DNA of 64,000 nt from JAXDMK01 sp963765955. Lineage in GTDB: Bacteria > Actinomycetota > Acidimicrobiia > Acidimicrobiales > AC-14. Of the stretch, positions 34,012 through 42,909 are shown one piece after another. Positions within the stretch are counted from its first letter, which is position 1. The number at the start of each line of letters is the position of its first letter. The position numbers and the translations under genes were made by a program. The stretch covers positions 1 to 64,000 of the forward strand of contig CAVXYA010000008.1 of assembly GCA_963765955.1 (NCBI GenBank), written 5' to 3'. Under the pieces are notes generated by a model that saw only the letters and a list, made by a program, of their open reading frames with translations, ran no database searches and was not told the origin of the DNA.

Positions 34012-34662
34012 GTGGCGTTCAAGGGCTGGCCGCCGGAGGCGATCGAGTTCTACGAGGGACTCGAGGTCGACAACTCCAAGTCGTACTGGATGGCCCACCG
34101 GACGGTCTACGAGGCCCAGGTGAAGGCACCCATGGAGGAGCTGCTGGCCGAGCTGGCCCCCGAGTTCGGCGAGGGAAAGGTCTTCCGTCCCAACCGCGAC
34201 GTCCGCTTCAGCGCCGACAAGTCGCCCTACAAGACGGCGATGGCGGCGGTGGCGGGCGGGAGCGGCTACGTGCAGCTGTCGGCCAAGGGCCTGGGCGTGG
34301 GCAGCGGGATGTGGATGATGGCGGCCGACCAGCTCGACCGCTACCGGCGGGCGGTGGCCGACGACGCCACCGGCGAGGAGCTCGTCGCCCTCGTGGCCGA
34401 GGCCCACGGGCGCAAGATCGAGATCACCGGCCACGACACCCTCAAGACCGCCCCCCGGGGCTATCCCAAGGACCACCCCCGCATCGAGCTCCTCCGCAAC
34501 AAGGGGCTGATCGCCTGGAAGGAGTGGCCGGCTGGCGCCTGGCTGGGCACTCGCAAGGCCAAGGACCGCGTGGTCGAGTTCCTCCGTGCCGCCCGACCGC
34601 TCAACGGCTGGCTGGAGGCCAACGTGGGCCCGTCGGAGCTGCCCGAGGACCGCCGGCGCTGA
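34012..34662 (+). CDS. DUF2461 family protein
   Basis: 216 residues, soluble, GTG start. Family features: FKGWPPEAIEFYEGLEVDNS (F-L-x-L-x-x-N-N-x-x-x-W/Y-F style opening), VFRPNRDVRFSADKSPYKTA, a central YVQLSAKGLGVGSGMWMM and the C-terminal APRGYPKDHPRIELLRNKGL. DUF2461 proteins are widespread and uncharacterised; the conserved Arg/Asp pairs suggest a catalytic or ligand pocket. Divergent from the glycosyltransferase gene with a 20-base gap. Confidence 0.88.
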   Translation: MAFKGWPPEAIEFYEGLEVDNSKSYWMAHRTVYEAQVKAPMEELLAELAPEFGEGKVFRPNRDVRFSADKSPYKTAMAAVAGGSGYVQLSAKGLGVGSGMWMMAADQLDRYRRAVADDATGEELVALVAEAHGRKIEITGHDTLKTAPRGYPKDHPRIELLRNKGLIAWKEWPAGAWLGTRKAKDRVVEFLRAARPLNGWLEANVGPSELPEDRRR

Positions 34663-34712
34663 ACCGGCCCCCCAGCGGCCGCTACCCTCCCGCCAAGCGA
34701 CCGGGAGGGTGG

Positions 34713-35138
34713 ATGTCTGCTGAGAACGAGGCTCTGGTTCGGCGGTACTACGAGGACATGTGCAACGGCCGCCAGAACGACCTGGCCGACGCCCTGTTCG
34801 CCGAGGACCACGAGTACCACGACCCCGCCATCCCCGGCGCCGAGGGCCCGGACCCGATGGTCAAGATGGTCGGGATCTTCCAGGACGGCATCGAAGGCGA
34901 GTGGGACGTCCACGACCTGTTCGGCAACGGCGACCGGGTCGGCGTCCGCTGGACGCTCAGGGGCGAGCACTCGGGCGAGATCATGGGCATTCCCCCCACT
35001 GGCAGCGACATCGCGGTGGAGGCCATCTCGGTGCACCGCATCGAGGGCGGCAAGATCATCGAGACGTGGACGGTGTGGGACTTCCTGGGCTTCCTGCAGC
35101 AGCTCGGCGCCCTGCCGACGCCCCCCGAGGAGGACTAG
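34713..35138 (+). CDS. SnoaL-like polyketide-cyclase/ester-cyclase fold protein
   Basis: 141 residues, NTF2-like fold. ALVRRYYEDMCNGRQNDLAD, EDHEYHDPAIPG, GDRVGVRWTLRGEHSGEIMG, VEAISVHRIEGGKIIETWTV and DFLGFLQQLGALP follow the standard SnoaL/ester-cyclase pattern. These proteins bind small hydrophobic ligands and some catalyse ring formation; no biosynthetic cluster is near, so a specific reaction cannot be given. A GGGAGG ribosome-binding site sits 3 bases before the ATG. Confidence 0.85.
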   Translation: MSAENEALVRRYYEDMCNGRQNDLADALFAEDHEYHDPAIPGAEGPDPMVKMVGIFQDGIEGEWDVHDLFGNGDRVGVRWTLRGEHSGEIMGIPPTGSDIAVEAISVHRIEGGKIIETWTVWDFLGFLQQLGALPTPPEED

Positions 35139-35145
35139 CGGGGCG

Positions 35146-35637
35146 GTGCCGGTGCGATCGATCGTCGGAGCCCCGGTACCTGGAGTTCGAGCCCGGCCAG
35201 GCCGACGAGGTGGTGGCGACGATGGACGCCCTGGCCGAGGCTCACCAGGGGTGGGTGAACTTCGAGCCCGCCGTCCATCCCGACGACGTGGCGCCCGCCG
35301 GGGGAGGGTTCTTCGGCGTGTTCTCCGGCCGGGGGCCCGACGTCCCCCTGGCGACCTGGACCGCGCCCACCGCCTCCCGCCGGGGACGGGGGGACCCGGC
35401 CATGATCGGCCTCCAGCACGGCGCCGGCGACGGATCAAGGCCCACCTGGCGGAGATGGGACACCCGGTGCCCGACGGCTGGGTGGTGGTGCAGGACTACG
35501 TGAGGAAGGGCCTGGTGATCTCGGTCCCGCCCGGGACCGCCAATGCCGACGTCCTCGAATGGCTCCTGGCCGCGGCCCGGGCGGTCTCCTCCGTCCCCCT
35601 CACCGGTACCTGGCGGGCGTCGATCTACGAAGGATGA
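35146..35637 (+). CDS. hypothetical protein, frameshifted twice
   Basis: Coherent coding stretches lie in two frames: EPRYLEFEPGQADEVVATMD, HQGWVNFEPAVHPDDVAPAG, GGFFGVFSGRGPDVPLATWT first, then HLAEMGHPVPDGWVVVQDYV, RKGLVISVPPGTANADVLEW and TGTWRASIYEG. Together about 160 residues. The segment 'WVNFEP.V' and 'W...P...RG..PP..IGLQH' is reminiscent of a conserved actinobacterial family that I cannot name. Start GTG at 35146 or 35152; one shift is needed right after it and another near 35435. It is not membrane-associated. Confidence 0.6.
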   Translation: MPVRSIVGAPVPGVRARPGRRGGGDDGRPGRGSPGVGELRARRPSRRRGARRGRVLRRVLRPGARRPPGDLDRAHRLPPGTGGPGHDRPPARRRRRIKAHLAEMGHPVPDGWVVVQDYVRKGLVISVPPGTANADVLEWLLAAARAVSSVPLTGTWRASIYEG

Positions 35638-35638
35638 G

Positions 35639-35791
35639 TCAGGGCTTGCGGCGGGCGGTCATGCCGGCGATGGCGCTCAGCACGGCCAGCACCACGGCCA
35701 CGATGAGAAGGAACCTCACCGCCTTGATCACCAGCCCGATGACCGACAGGGCCACTACCAGCGCCAACAGCACACCGACGACTCGCCACAC
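35639..35791 (-). CDS. short membrane protein (about 50 residues)
   Basis: A GTG-started frame encodes two adjacent hydrophobic stretches, WRVVGVLLALVVALSVIGLV and RFLLIVAVVLAVLSAIAGM, with an intervening Lys and a basic tail (TARRKP). Small two-helix proteins of this kind are common in actinobacteria. It is convergent with the hypothetical gene that ends at 35637. No good ribosome-binding site precedes it on the minus strand, which lowers confidence. Confidence 0.5.
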   Translation of the reverse strand: MWRVVGVLLALVVALSVIGLVIKAVRFLLIVAVVLAVLSAIAGMTARRKP

Positions 35792-35852
35792 GGGAGGAGG
35801 CTACCGCTCCCCTCCGGGCTAGCGCCGGGCACGCCGTAGCCTGGATGGCACC

Positions 35853-37770
35853 GTGAGCGACTTCGGCTTCCGCTACCACCGCATGCGCGACCCCGACATG
35901 GTCGCCGATCGCAAGCTCGACCGCACCATCCTGCGCCGGGTGTGGGCCTTCGCCCGTCCCTACCGCCTCCTGCTCGCCTTCCTCCTGGCCAGCATCCTGC
36001 TCGCCTCCCTGTTCGCCATCGCCCCGCCCCTGGTCTTCCGGGCGATCATCGACAACCACGCCATCCCCCGGCGCGACCTGGGCGGCATCAACAAGCTCGC
36101 CTTCCTGGCCCTGATGCTCGCGGTGATCGACGCGGTGATGGGCGTGGTGCAGCGGTGGCTGTCGTCCCGGATCGGCGAGGGGCTGATCTTCGACCTGCGC
36201 TCCGCCCTCTACGACCACGTCCAGCGGATGCCTCTGTCGTTCTTCACCCGCACCCAGACCGGCGCCCTCATCAGCCGGATGAACAACGACGTCATCGGGG
36301 CCCAGCAGGCGTTCACCGGCACCCTGGGCACGGTCGTGCAGAACGTGTTCGAGGTCGTCGTCACCCTGGCCGTGATGATCGGCCTGGAATGGCGGCTCAC
36401 CCTCATGGCCCTGTTCGTGGTGCCCTGCTTCGTCATCCCCGCCAAGCGGGTGGGGAAGGGGATGCAGAAGCTGACCCGGGAGTCGTTCCAGCTCGACGCG
36501 GCCATGAACAACAACATGACCGAGCGGTTCAACGTCTCGGGCGCCCTGCTGGTGAAGCTGTTCGGCAGCCCCGTCCGGGAGTCGGCCGAGTTCCGGGAGC
36601 GGGCGGGACGGGTGCGCGACATCGGCGTGCGCCGGGCTCTTTACAGCCGGGTCTTCTTCACCGCCCTGGCTCTCCTGGGCGCCGTAGGCACCGTCGCCGT
36701 CTACTGGTGGGGCTCCCGCCTGGTCTTCAGCGGGGCCATCACTGTCGGCACCCTCACCGCCCTGGCGGTGTACGTCAGCCGGGTCTACCGGCCGTTGACG
36801 AGCCTGACGAACGCCCATGTCGACGTCATGACCGCGCTCGTGTCGTTCGAGCGGGTCTTCGAGGTGCTCGACGCCCCCCATCCCATCGCCGACGCCCCCG
36901 ACGCGGTCGACCTGGTCGACGCCAAGGGCCGCATCGAGTTCGACGACGTGTGGTTCCGCTACCCGGCCGCGTCCAGCGTCTCGATCGCCTCGCTGGAGGC
37001 GGCCATGACCACGCCGTTGAGCGACGAGCCCTCGGGGATGATCCTCAAGGGCGTCTCCTTCGTGGCCGAGCCGGGACAGATGGTGGCCCTGGTGGGCCCG
37101 ACGGGGGCGGGCAAGACCACCATGTCGCACCTGGTGCCCCGGCTGTACGACGTAGTGGCGGGCGCGGTGCGGGTCGACGGCCACGACGTCCGCCAGCTCA
37201 CGGGCGAGAGCCTCACCGACGCCATCGGGATGGTCACCCAGGACCCCCACATGTTCCACGACACCATCGCCGCCAACCTGCGCTACGCCCGGCCCGACGC
37301 CACCGACGAGCAGCTGGAGGCCGCCTGCCGGGCGGCCCGCATCCACGACCTCATCGCCGGCCTCCCCGAGGGCTACGACGACCATGGTCGGGGAGCGGGG
37401 CTACCGGCTGTCGGGGGGCGAGAAGCAGCGGCTGGCGCTGGCCCGGGTGCTGCTCAAGAGCCCGGCGATCGTCATCCTCGACGAGGCCACCGCCCACCTC
37501 GACTCGGAGACCGAGGTGCTCATCCAGCAGGCGCTCGACTCGGCGCTGGCCGGGCGCACGTCACTGGTGATCGCCCACCGGCTGTCGACCATCCAGGCCG
37601 CCGACCAGATCCTGGTGCTCGACGGCGGTCGCATCGTCGAGCGGGGGACCCACGACGAGCTGGCCACCGCCGGCGGCCTCTACCAGGAGCTGTACCTCAC
37701 CCAGTACGCCCGCGGCGGCCGTGCCGCGGCGTCACCCGAGCCCGCCGGGGAGCGCACCGCAGCCGAGTAG
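35853..37770 (+). CDS. ABC exporter (fused permease-ATPase), one frameshift
   Basis: About 638 residues. Six membrane helices typical of type IV exporters, including RLLLAFLLASILLASLFAIA and YDHVQRMPLSFFTRTQTGAL in the coupling region, then the ATPase: Walker A GPTGAGKTTMSH, Q-loop MVTQDPHMFHDTIAANLRYA, signature LSGGEKQRLALAR, Walker B AIVILDEATAHLDSETE and H-loop IAHRLS. The frame shifts near 37382 (one surplus base, GYDD-[T]MVGERG) just before the signature motif. GTG start. It could move lipids or drugs as a homodimer; substrate unknown. Confidence 0.88.
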
Positions 37771-37828
37771 CCGCGCCTTCGTCGTCGCCACGGCCCGACG
37801 GCCCACTGTGCCACCGAGGCGGCTCGCC

Positions 37829-38047
37829 GGCGAGCGATCGCCACAGGCGGCCCCTCCACGGGCCCACCTGTGCCACGTGCTCGGGCTGGCGGACTCGCCC
37901 CGGCGAGCGATCGCCACAGGCGGCCCCTCCACGGGCCCACCTGTGCCACGTGCTCGGGCCGGCGGACTCGCCCCGGCGAGCGATCGCCACAGGCGGCCCC
38001 TCCACGGGCCCACCTGTGCCACTTGCTCGGGCTGGCGGACTCGCCCC
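37829..38047. repeat. three-copy array of the 73-bp hairpin repeat
   Basis: Units start at 37829, 37902 and 37975, exactly 73 bases each, with only a few substitutions among copies. Core: GGCGAGCGATCGCCACAGGC (with palindrome GCGATCGC), then GGCCCCTCCACGGGCCCACC and TGTGCCACGTGCTCGGGC. CACAGG…GGCCC pairs with GGGCC…CCTGTG to form a hairpin around CTCCAC. A partial unit precedes the first. The array occupies the gap between the convergent ABC exporter and membrane-protein genes. The same period and related core occur at 32266. Confidence 0.9.
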
Positions 38048-38070
38048 GCACCCGCCCGGGGCGTGATCGG

Positions 38071-39060
38071 TCAGCGGTCGGTGCGGTGGGACCGGCGGCG
38101 GAATCGGCGGTGGCCGTCGTCGACGGCGGCCTCATCGGTGGTGACATCCCGGTTGCCAACCACGGTGTTGTTGCCGACGGGGCCGGCGGCGGCCGAACGG
38201 CCGGTGAGCACGCGGCCATCACCGGACACGTTGCGGTCGCGAACGTCGCGGCCGCGACGGTCGACCGCATCGCGGTCGGTCCGACCGGACGACGACAGGG
38301 TCGAGCTCGTGGGCGTTCCATGGTCCACGTGGTCGTCGTCGAGCGCCCGCCGGTCGTCGTCCGACAGGGCGTCCCGGTCGACCCGGCGCGACCGGGTGGG
38401 GTTGGCGGTGCGAGCCCGTTCGAAGGCGAGGGTGCGCTCCTCCTCGGCCCGGGCCATGTCGGCCTGGGCCTGGCGGCGAGCGTCGGCCTCGGTCCCGATG
38501 TTGGGGTCGACGGCCCGGGCCAGGAGCTTGCCGTGCCACCTCTCGCCCAGCGAGCCCCCGAGGAGCGACCCGAGGAGGATGGCGGCCAGGGAGGCGATGC
38601 CGGCGACGGTGAACGCCTGCCCGTACTCGTCGGCGGTCGTAGGCACACCCAGCGACCGCAGGCTGGTGTTGATGGTCTCGGCGTCGGACGCCCGGACGAG
38701 GGCGGCCACGCCGGCGGCGATGGCCAGGCCCAGGATGGCGACCAGCAGGCCGTTGAGCAGGCCCGCCCGCCGGGCCATGCGTCCGGCCACGTACCCGCCG
38801 AACAGGTACGACACCAGCAGGATCCCGGCGACGATCAGTCCGCCGACGATGCCCAGCTGCTCGTAGTCGGTGGTCACGATGTCGGTGTCGACGTTGAGGG
38901 CGTCGACGATGGATGCCGCCACCCCGATCAGCACCGCGAAGGCGCCGTAGGCCACCAGCACGCCGGCCAGGATCGAGGCCACCGACAGTGATCCGAACCC
39001 GGCGTCGGCCGCCAGCGCCCGCCGATCGCTCCCGCTTTCAGACAATCCGCGTGTACGCAT
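38071..39060 (-). CDS. four-helix membrane protein with charged C-terminal tail
   Basis: 329 residues. Four membrane helices in the first ~175 residues (GSLSVASILAGVLVAYGAFA; LGIVGGLIVAGILLVSYLFG followed by GYVAGRMARRAGLLNGLLVA; GIASLAAILLGSLLGGSLG), similar to YrzE/TIGR04086-like proteins. The remaining ~150 residues are hydrophilic, rich in Asp/Arg and probably disordered (DDHVDHGTPTSSTLSSSG). Function unknown. Its ATG overlaps the stop of the upstream small gene (ATGA), so the two are coupled. Confidence 0.75.
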   Translation of the reverse strand: MRTRGLSESGSDRRALAADAGFGSLSVASILAGVLVAYGAFAVLIGVAASIVDALNVDTDIVTTDYEQLGIVGGLIVAGILLVSYLFGGYVAGRMARRAGLLNGLLVAILGLAIAAGVAALVRASDAETINTSLRSLGVPTTADEYGQAFTVAGIASLAAILLGSLLGGSLGERWHGKLLARAVDPNIGTEADARRQAQADMARAEEERTLAFERARTANPTRSRRVDRDALSDDDRRALDDDHVDHGTPTSSTLSSSGRTDRDAVDRRGRDVRDRNVSGDGRVLTGRSAAAGPVGNNTVVGNRDVTTDEAAVDDGHRRFRRRSHRTDR

Positions 39061-39215
39061 CAGTCCTCCTTCGCCGTCTCCGCGTCGGGGATCTTCTCGC
39101 CGACCTCCGACCGGTCCTCTTGCATGAGCTCTTCCTCCATGCCTTCGCGCTCGAGCACCTCGTCGTCCTTCGCCGCCGTCTCCTCGGGCGGGACCGCCGG
39201 CTGGTTCGAGGTCAT
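39060..39215 (-). CDS. small acidic protein coupled to membrane-protein gene
   Basis: 51 residues, highly acidic (MTSNQPAVPPEETAAKDDEV; GMEEELMQEDRSEVGEKIPD), probably disordered. The TGA overlaps the ATG of the following membrane-protein gene in an ATGA, strong evidence for a real two-gene operon. No family recognised; a charged partner of the membrane protein's basic tail is conceivable but unproven. Confidence 0.65.
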   Translation of the reverse strand: MTSNQPAVPPEETAAKDDEVLEREGMEEELMQEDRSEVGEKIPDAETAKED

Positions 39216-39272
39216 AAGGGGCGCGTACCGCATCGGGAATAGGGGCAAACCTCCCGTAGGATCGCCAGTGCG

Positions 39273-40229
39273 ATGCGGTTGCCGATGCGCCTGCCCACGC
39301 TCTCGCCGGCCGCCTACCGCCGGGTCACCCTGGTCGCGCTGGTGGCGCTCGCCTTCATCGTGGTGTCGGGCGCCGCCGTCCGCCTCACCGGCTCCGGCCT
39401 GGGCTGCCCCGACTGGCCCACGTGCGCCGAGGACCGGATCGTGGCCCCGTTGGAGTACCACGCCATGGTCGAGTTCGTGAACCGGACGGTGACCGGGCTG
39501 GTGTCGGTGGCGGTGATCCTGGCCGTGCTGGGATCGCTCCGCCGCCAGCCCCGACGGCGCGACCTCACCTGGCTGTCGCTGGGTCTGGTGGCCGGGGTGC
39601 TCGGCCAGATCGTCCTGGGCGGGCTCACCGTGCTGTTCGAGCTGAAGCCAGGATTCGTGATGGCCCACTTCCTGCTGTCGATGGTGCTCCTGGCCAACGC
39701 GGTAGTCCTCCACGACCGGGCCGGCCGACCGGACGACGGTGCCGCCGGCCGAGCGTGGGTGGCCGACCGCGACCTGCGGCGGCTCGGGTCGCTGCTGGTG
39801 GTGGCGGCGGGGCTGGTCCTGTTCCTGGGGACGGTGGTGACCTCGTCCGGCCCCCACGGCGGCGACGAGGATGCCGAACGGCTGCAGTTCGCCGTGCCCG
39901 ACGTCGCCCGCCTCCACGGCGCGGCGGTGTTCCTGTTCCTCGTCCTCACGCTCGTCACCCTCTGGCGGCTCCGGGCCGCCGACGCGCCGGCGGGCGTGCT
40001 GCGCCGGGGCGAGGTGGTGCTGGCGGTGTCCGTGGCCCAGGCCGCCATCGGCTACATCCAGTACTTCAACGGCGTGCCTGCGGTGATGGTGGGCTTCCAC
40101 GTGGCGGGCGCGGCCGCGGTGTGGATCGTGACCCTGCGCTTCCGCCTCGCCTTCCTTCACGGCCCCGGCGGCCCTGGAGCGACCTCGACGGCGGCCCCGG
40201 CTCAGGTCATCGCCGCATCCCCGCCTTAG
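39273..40229 (+). CDS. ctaA: heme A synthase CtaA/Cox15
   Basis: 318 residues, eight predicted membrane helices. Converts heme O to heme A for aa3-type cytochrome oxidase. Conserved parts: VSGAAVRLTGSGLGCPDWPT (with CPDWP), EYHAMVEFVNRTVTGLVSVA, GGLTVLFELKPGFVMAHFLL, LHGAAVFLFLVLTLVTLW and GVPAVMVGFHVAGAAAVWIV; the paired His that hold heme are present. An alternative Met start lies 12 bases downstream. No oxidase genes are in the window. Divergent from the acidic small gene. Confidence 0.93.
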   Translation: MRLPMRLPTLSPAAYRRVTLVALVALAFIVVSGAAVRLTGSGLGCPDWPTCAEDRIVAPLEYHAMVEFVNRTVTGLVSVAVILAVLGSLRRQPRRRDLTWLSLGLVAGVLGQIVLGGLTVLFELKPGFVMAHFLLSMVLLANAVVLHDRAGRPDDGAAGRAWVADRDLRRLGSLLVVAAGLVLFLGTVVTSSGPHGGDEDAERLQFAVPDVARLHGAAVFLFLVLTLVTLWRLRAADAPAGVLRRGEVVLAVSVAQAAIGYIQYFNGVPAVMVGFHVAGAAAVWIVTLRFRLAFLHGPGGPGATSTAAPAQVIAASPP

Positions 40230-40241
40230 TACCCTGGATGC

Positions 40242-40544
40242 GTGTCGCCGTCGCTCTCCGTCGCTCCGGCGGAGGTCAAGGAGCCGGAGGTCGAGGATGT
40301 CGTCACTCCCGACCGGCCGTGGGTCGTGATCGTCTGGAACGACCCCATCAACCTCATGTCGTACGTCACGTTCGTGCTCCAGAAGCTGTTCGGCTACAGC
40401 CGGGACAAGGCGACCAAGCTCATGCTCGACGTCCACCTCAAGGGGAAGGCGGTGGTGTCGTCGGGCACCCGGGAGAAGGCCGAGCTCGACGTCTTCCGCC
40501 TCCACGAACACGGGTTGTGGGCCACGATGCAGCACGACGAGTAG
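40242..40544 (+). CDS. clpS: ATP-dependent Clp protease adaptor ClpS
   Basis: 100 residues. Binds the ClpA/ClpC N-domain and delivers N-degron substrates. Core VVIVWNDPINLMSYVTFVLQ (with the D-x-x-N and the hydrophobic pocket Met), GYSRDKATKLMLDVHLKGKA, then LDVFRLHEHGLWATMQ. GTG start. Next gene (DUF2017) begins 7 bases on; clpS-DUF2017 is a conserved actinobacterial pair. Confidence 0.95.
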   Translation: MSPSLSVAPAEVKEPEVEDVVTPDRPWVVIVWNDPINLMSYVTFVLQKLFGYSRDKATKLMLDVHLKGKAVVSSGTREKAELDVFRLHEHGLWATMQHDE

Positions 40545-40551
40545 GGGCGAC

Positions 40552-41013
40552 ATGGCGATGAGAGCCGTCCGCCGCCACCGGAAGGGGCACTACGAGATCC
40601 GCCTGCCCAACGAGGATCGGGCGCTGCTGCGCTCGCTGGCGCCCCAGATGCGGGAGCTGCTGGCGAGCGACGACCCCGTCCTCGACCGCCTCTACCCGGT
40701 CGCCTACCCGGACGATGAGGATCGGGAGACTGAGTACCGCCTCCTGGTCCGCGACGAGCTGCGGTCGTCGCACGAGGCGGCCCTCACCGCCCTGGAGGAG
40801 AGCGCCGACGCCGAGCGGCTCGACGAGGAGCAGCTCCAGGCCTGGATGCGGGCGGTGAACGAGGTGCGCCTGGTACTGGGCACCCGGCTCGACGTCACCG
40901 AGGAGGGCCACGAGCGGCCCACGGCGCCGGATGACCCGCGGAACGGCGCCTTTGCCGTCTACGACTACCTCACCTGGCTCCAGGGTTCGATCGTGGAGGC
41001 GCTCGCGCCGTAG
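40552..41013 (+). CDS. DUF2017 family protein
   Basis: 153 residues, soluble and acidic. Typical blocks: YEIRLPNEDRALLRSLAPQM, DPVLDRLYPVAYPDDEDRET, LLVRDELRSSHEAALTALEE and YDYLTWLQGSIVEAL. The family is almost always next to clpS and is thought to be linked to Clp proteolysis, though its function is not known. ATG is 7 bases after the clpS stop. Confidence 0.9.
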   Translation: MAMRAVRRHRKGHYEIRLPNEDRALLRSLAPQMRELLASDDPVLDRLYPVAYPDDEDRETEYRLLVRDELRSSHEAALTALEESADAERLDEEQLQAWMRAVNEVRLVLGTRLDVTEEGHERPTAPDDPRNGAFAVYDYLTWLQGSIVEALAP

Positions 41014-41052
41014 GGCGGCCGGTGGGGGGCCCCGGACGCGTACCATCGCCCT

Positions 41053-41502
41053 GTGTCGGTGATCGATCTGGACCCCGGATTGCAGGAGGAGGTCACCCGC
41101 CGCCTGGCCGGGGCCGGCCAGCGCTGGACGGGTGGACGGCGCCAGGTGGTGGGCGCCTTCGCCCGGGCCACCGCCCCCCTTGCGGTGACCGAGGTCCACG
41201 ACATCGTGGGACCGGAGATGCCGCTGTCCTCCCTCTACCGGATCCTGGCCGACCTGGTGGCGGCGGGCGTCCTCATCCGCCTGGAGTTCGCCGAGGGCTT
41301 CGCCCGGTTCGAGCTCGACGAGGGACTGGCCGAGCACCACCACCACCTGGTGTGCACCGGCTGCGGCGTGGTGGCCGACCTGGAGCTGCCCGACCTCGAG
41401 CGCTCCCTGGGCGACACCGCGGTCGACATCCGCAGGCGGGCCGGCTTCGAGGCCCGCACCCACCGGCTCGACTTCTTCGGACTGTGCGCCGCCTGCACCT
41501 GA
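41053..41502 (+). CDS. Fur-family metalloregulator (Zur-like)
   Basis: 149 residues. Winged-helix DNA-binding N-terminus (GGRRQVVGAFARATAPLAVT, MPLSSLYRILADLVAAGVLI) and dimerisation domain with AEHHHHLVCTGCGVVADLE (metal-binding His cluster and CxxC) and a closing CAAC that completes the structural zinc site. Which metal it senses is uncertain; the His/Cys set fits Zur or Fur. GTG start, 39 bases after DUF2017. No metal transporter is adjacent, so its target is elsewhere. Confidence 0.88.
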   Translation: MSVIDLDPGLQEEVTRRLAGAGQRWTGGRRQVVGAFARATAPLAVTEVHDIVGPEMPLSSLYRILADLVAAGVLIRLEFAEGFARFELDEGLAEHHHHLVCTGCGVVADLELPDLERSLGDTAVDIRRRAGFEARTHRLDFFGLCAACT

Positions 41503-41503
41503 T

Positions 41504-42343
41504 TTAGACGGGCGCGGAGTAGAACATGGCCCCCGCCGCCCCGGGGCCGGTATGGGCCCCCACGCTGGGCCCGACCCGGTAGCGGATGAGCTCCCGCACC
41601 TCGGGGGTGTCGGCCAGGAGGGCCTCGAGGGCCTCCACCGTGGGCAGGGTGCCGGCGTCGGCCACGCTGACCCCGACGCGGAGCGAGGTACCCGACCGTC
41701 GTACGTGGTCGGCCATGATCCTCGCCGCCTGCTCCACGTCGGCCGCGTGGCCGACGGTCCGCATGGCGCCGCCGGCCAGGGTGAGAACGGGGATGGGCCC
41801 GGTGTTCGGGTCGGCCGCCGCGTCCTCCGCCAGCCGCCCACCTGCTCGGGCCAGGTCGAGGGCGCTCACCACGAAGACGTTGCCGACCAGGCCGCTGACC
41901 CGCTCGGCGGCGGCGGCGACCTCGTCGAGGGTGGAGCCGGCGGCCGCCGCGTCGGCCGCCTCCCAGGCGCAGAACGTGATCCCGAACGAGGCGGTGCCGG
42001 TGTCGACGATCCGCACCGGCACGGGCGAGCCGTCGGCCGCCAGGCGGGCCGAGTTCACGGTGCCGGAGAGGGCGGACGCGATGTGGACCGACACGATCGC
42101 CTCTGCTCCCTCGTCGGCGAGGGCCTGGTAGGCGGCGGCGAAGGCCCCCGGGCTGGGCTGCGAGGTCGAGACCTGGGGCGTGCCCGACTCGAAGCGGGCG
42201 TAGAACTCGTCGGCGTCGATGTCGACGCCCTCCTGGTGGGGCACTCCGTCGACGGTGACGGTCAGGGGCACGACGACGATCCCTAGGCGGGCGGCCAGGT
42301 CGGGCGGGATCTGCGAGTTGGAGTCGGTGACGATGCGGATCAT
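41504..42343 (-). CDS. DegV family fatty-acid-binding protein
   Basis: 279 residues. Two-domain DegV/FakB fold: MIRIVTDSNSQIPPDLAARL, VDGVPHQEGVDIDADEFYAR, STSQPSPGAFAAAYQALADE (ligand-contact Thr-Ser-x-Pro motif) and HIASALSGTVNSARLAA, C-terminal SYRVGPSVGAHTGPGAAGAM-like end. Homologues bind fatty acids and deliver them to a kinase for phospholipid synthesis. It overlaps the plsY-like gene by ATGA, placing both in lipid synthesis. Convergent with the Fur gene, one base apart. Confidence 0.9.
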   Translation of the reverse strand: MIRIVTDSNSQIPPDLAARLGIVVVPLTVTVDGVPHQEGVDIDADEFYARFESGTPQVSTSQPSPGAFAAAYQALADEGAEAIVSVHIASALSGTVNSARLAADGSPVPVRIVDTGTASFGITFCAWEAADAAAAGSTLDEVAAAAERVSGLVGNVFVVSALDLARAGGRLAEDAAADPNTGPIPVLTLAGGAMRTVGHAADVEQAARIMADHVRRSGTSLRVGVSVADAGTLPTVEALEALLADTPEVRELIRYRVGPSVGAHTGPGAAGAMFYSAPV

Positions 42344-42909
42344 TGGGGCCGCCTGGCGGTGGCGAACTTGTAGAGGATCACCGTGCTGCTGACGGCGGAC
42401 GCCAGGGGTAGGGCGGCGGTGGGCGGCGGGCCCCACAGGTTCGGCCACCGGCGGGACGACCACAGAGCGCCGGCCGCCACCCACGTCGCCGAGGCGACGG
42501 CGGTGCCGGGCAGGGCCCGTCCCGTCCACTGGCCGACCGCCCACGCCACGGCGAGGTCGACGGGGACGTAGACCGGGAAGGTGGCCAGGCACTGGCCCAT
42601 GCTCACGGCCACGCCCTTGCCGCCGCGGAACCGTTTCCACACCGGGAAGCAGTGGCCAATGACCGCCGCCGTCCCGGCCACGTGGGCTCCGGTGCCGCCC
42701 GCCATCCGGCCGCCGATGGCACACGCCAACACGCCCTTGAGGGTGTCGGCGGCCAGGATGCCGAACCCCCACCCCTTGCCGAGGACCGCCATCGCGTTCA
42801 CCGCCCCCGGGTTGCCGCTGCCCTGGGTTCGGAGGTCGGTCGTCCCCCCGGTGGCCAGCCGAGCGGCCACGTCGGCCGACGGGATGGTGCCGACCATGTA
42901 CCCGGCCAC
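42340..42909 (-). CDS. plsY: acyl-phosphate:glycerol-3-phosphate acyltransferase PlsY-like
   Basis: 189 residues from a GTG start; an earlier non-canonical start would add ~14 hydrophobic residues. Three PlsY motifs: GTIPSADVAARLATGGTTDL with QGSGNPGAVNAMAVLGK, GHCFPVWKRFRGGKGVAVSM (phosphate-binding GGKG) and a C-terminal membrane helix. Several membrane helices. Transfers acyl from acyl-phosphate to glycerol-3-phosphate. Coupled to degV-like gene, which may supply the fatty acid. Confidence 0.85.
   Translation of the reverse strand: MAGYMVGTIPSADVAARLATGGTTDLRTQGSGNPGAVNAMAVLGKGWGFGILAADTLKGVLACAIGGRMAGGTGAHVAGTAAVIGHCFPVWKRFRGGKGVAVSMGQCLATFPVYVPVDLAVAWAVGQWTGRALPGTAVASATWVAAGALWSSRRWPNLWGPPPTAALPLASAVSSTVILYKFATARRPQ

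Noticed and set aside
37829..38047. CRISPR array or minisatellite coding for protein repeats
   Set aside because: Unit-to-unit sequence is nearly the same with no variable spacer; open frames through it have no start or family and exist in several frames, as expected for any 73-bp GC-rich repeat.
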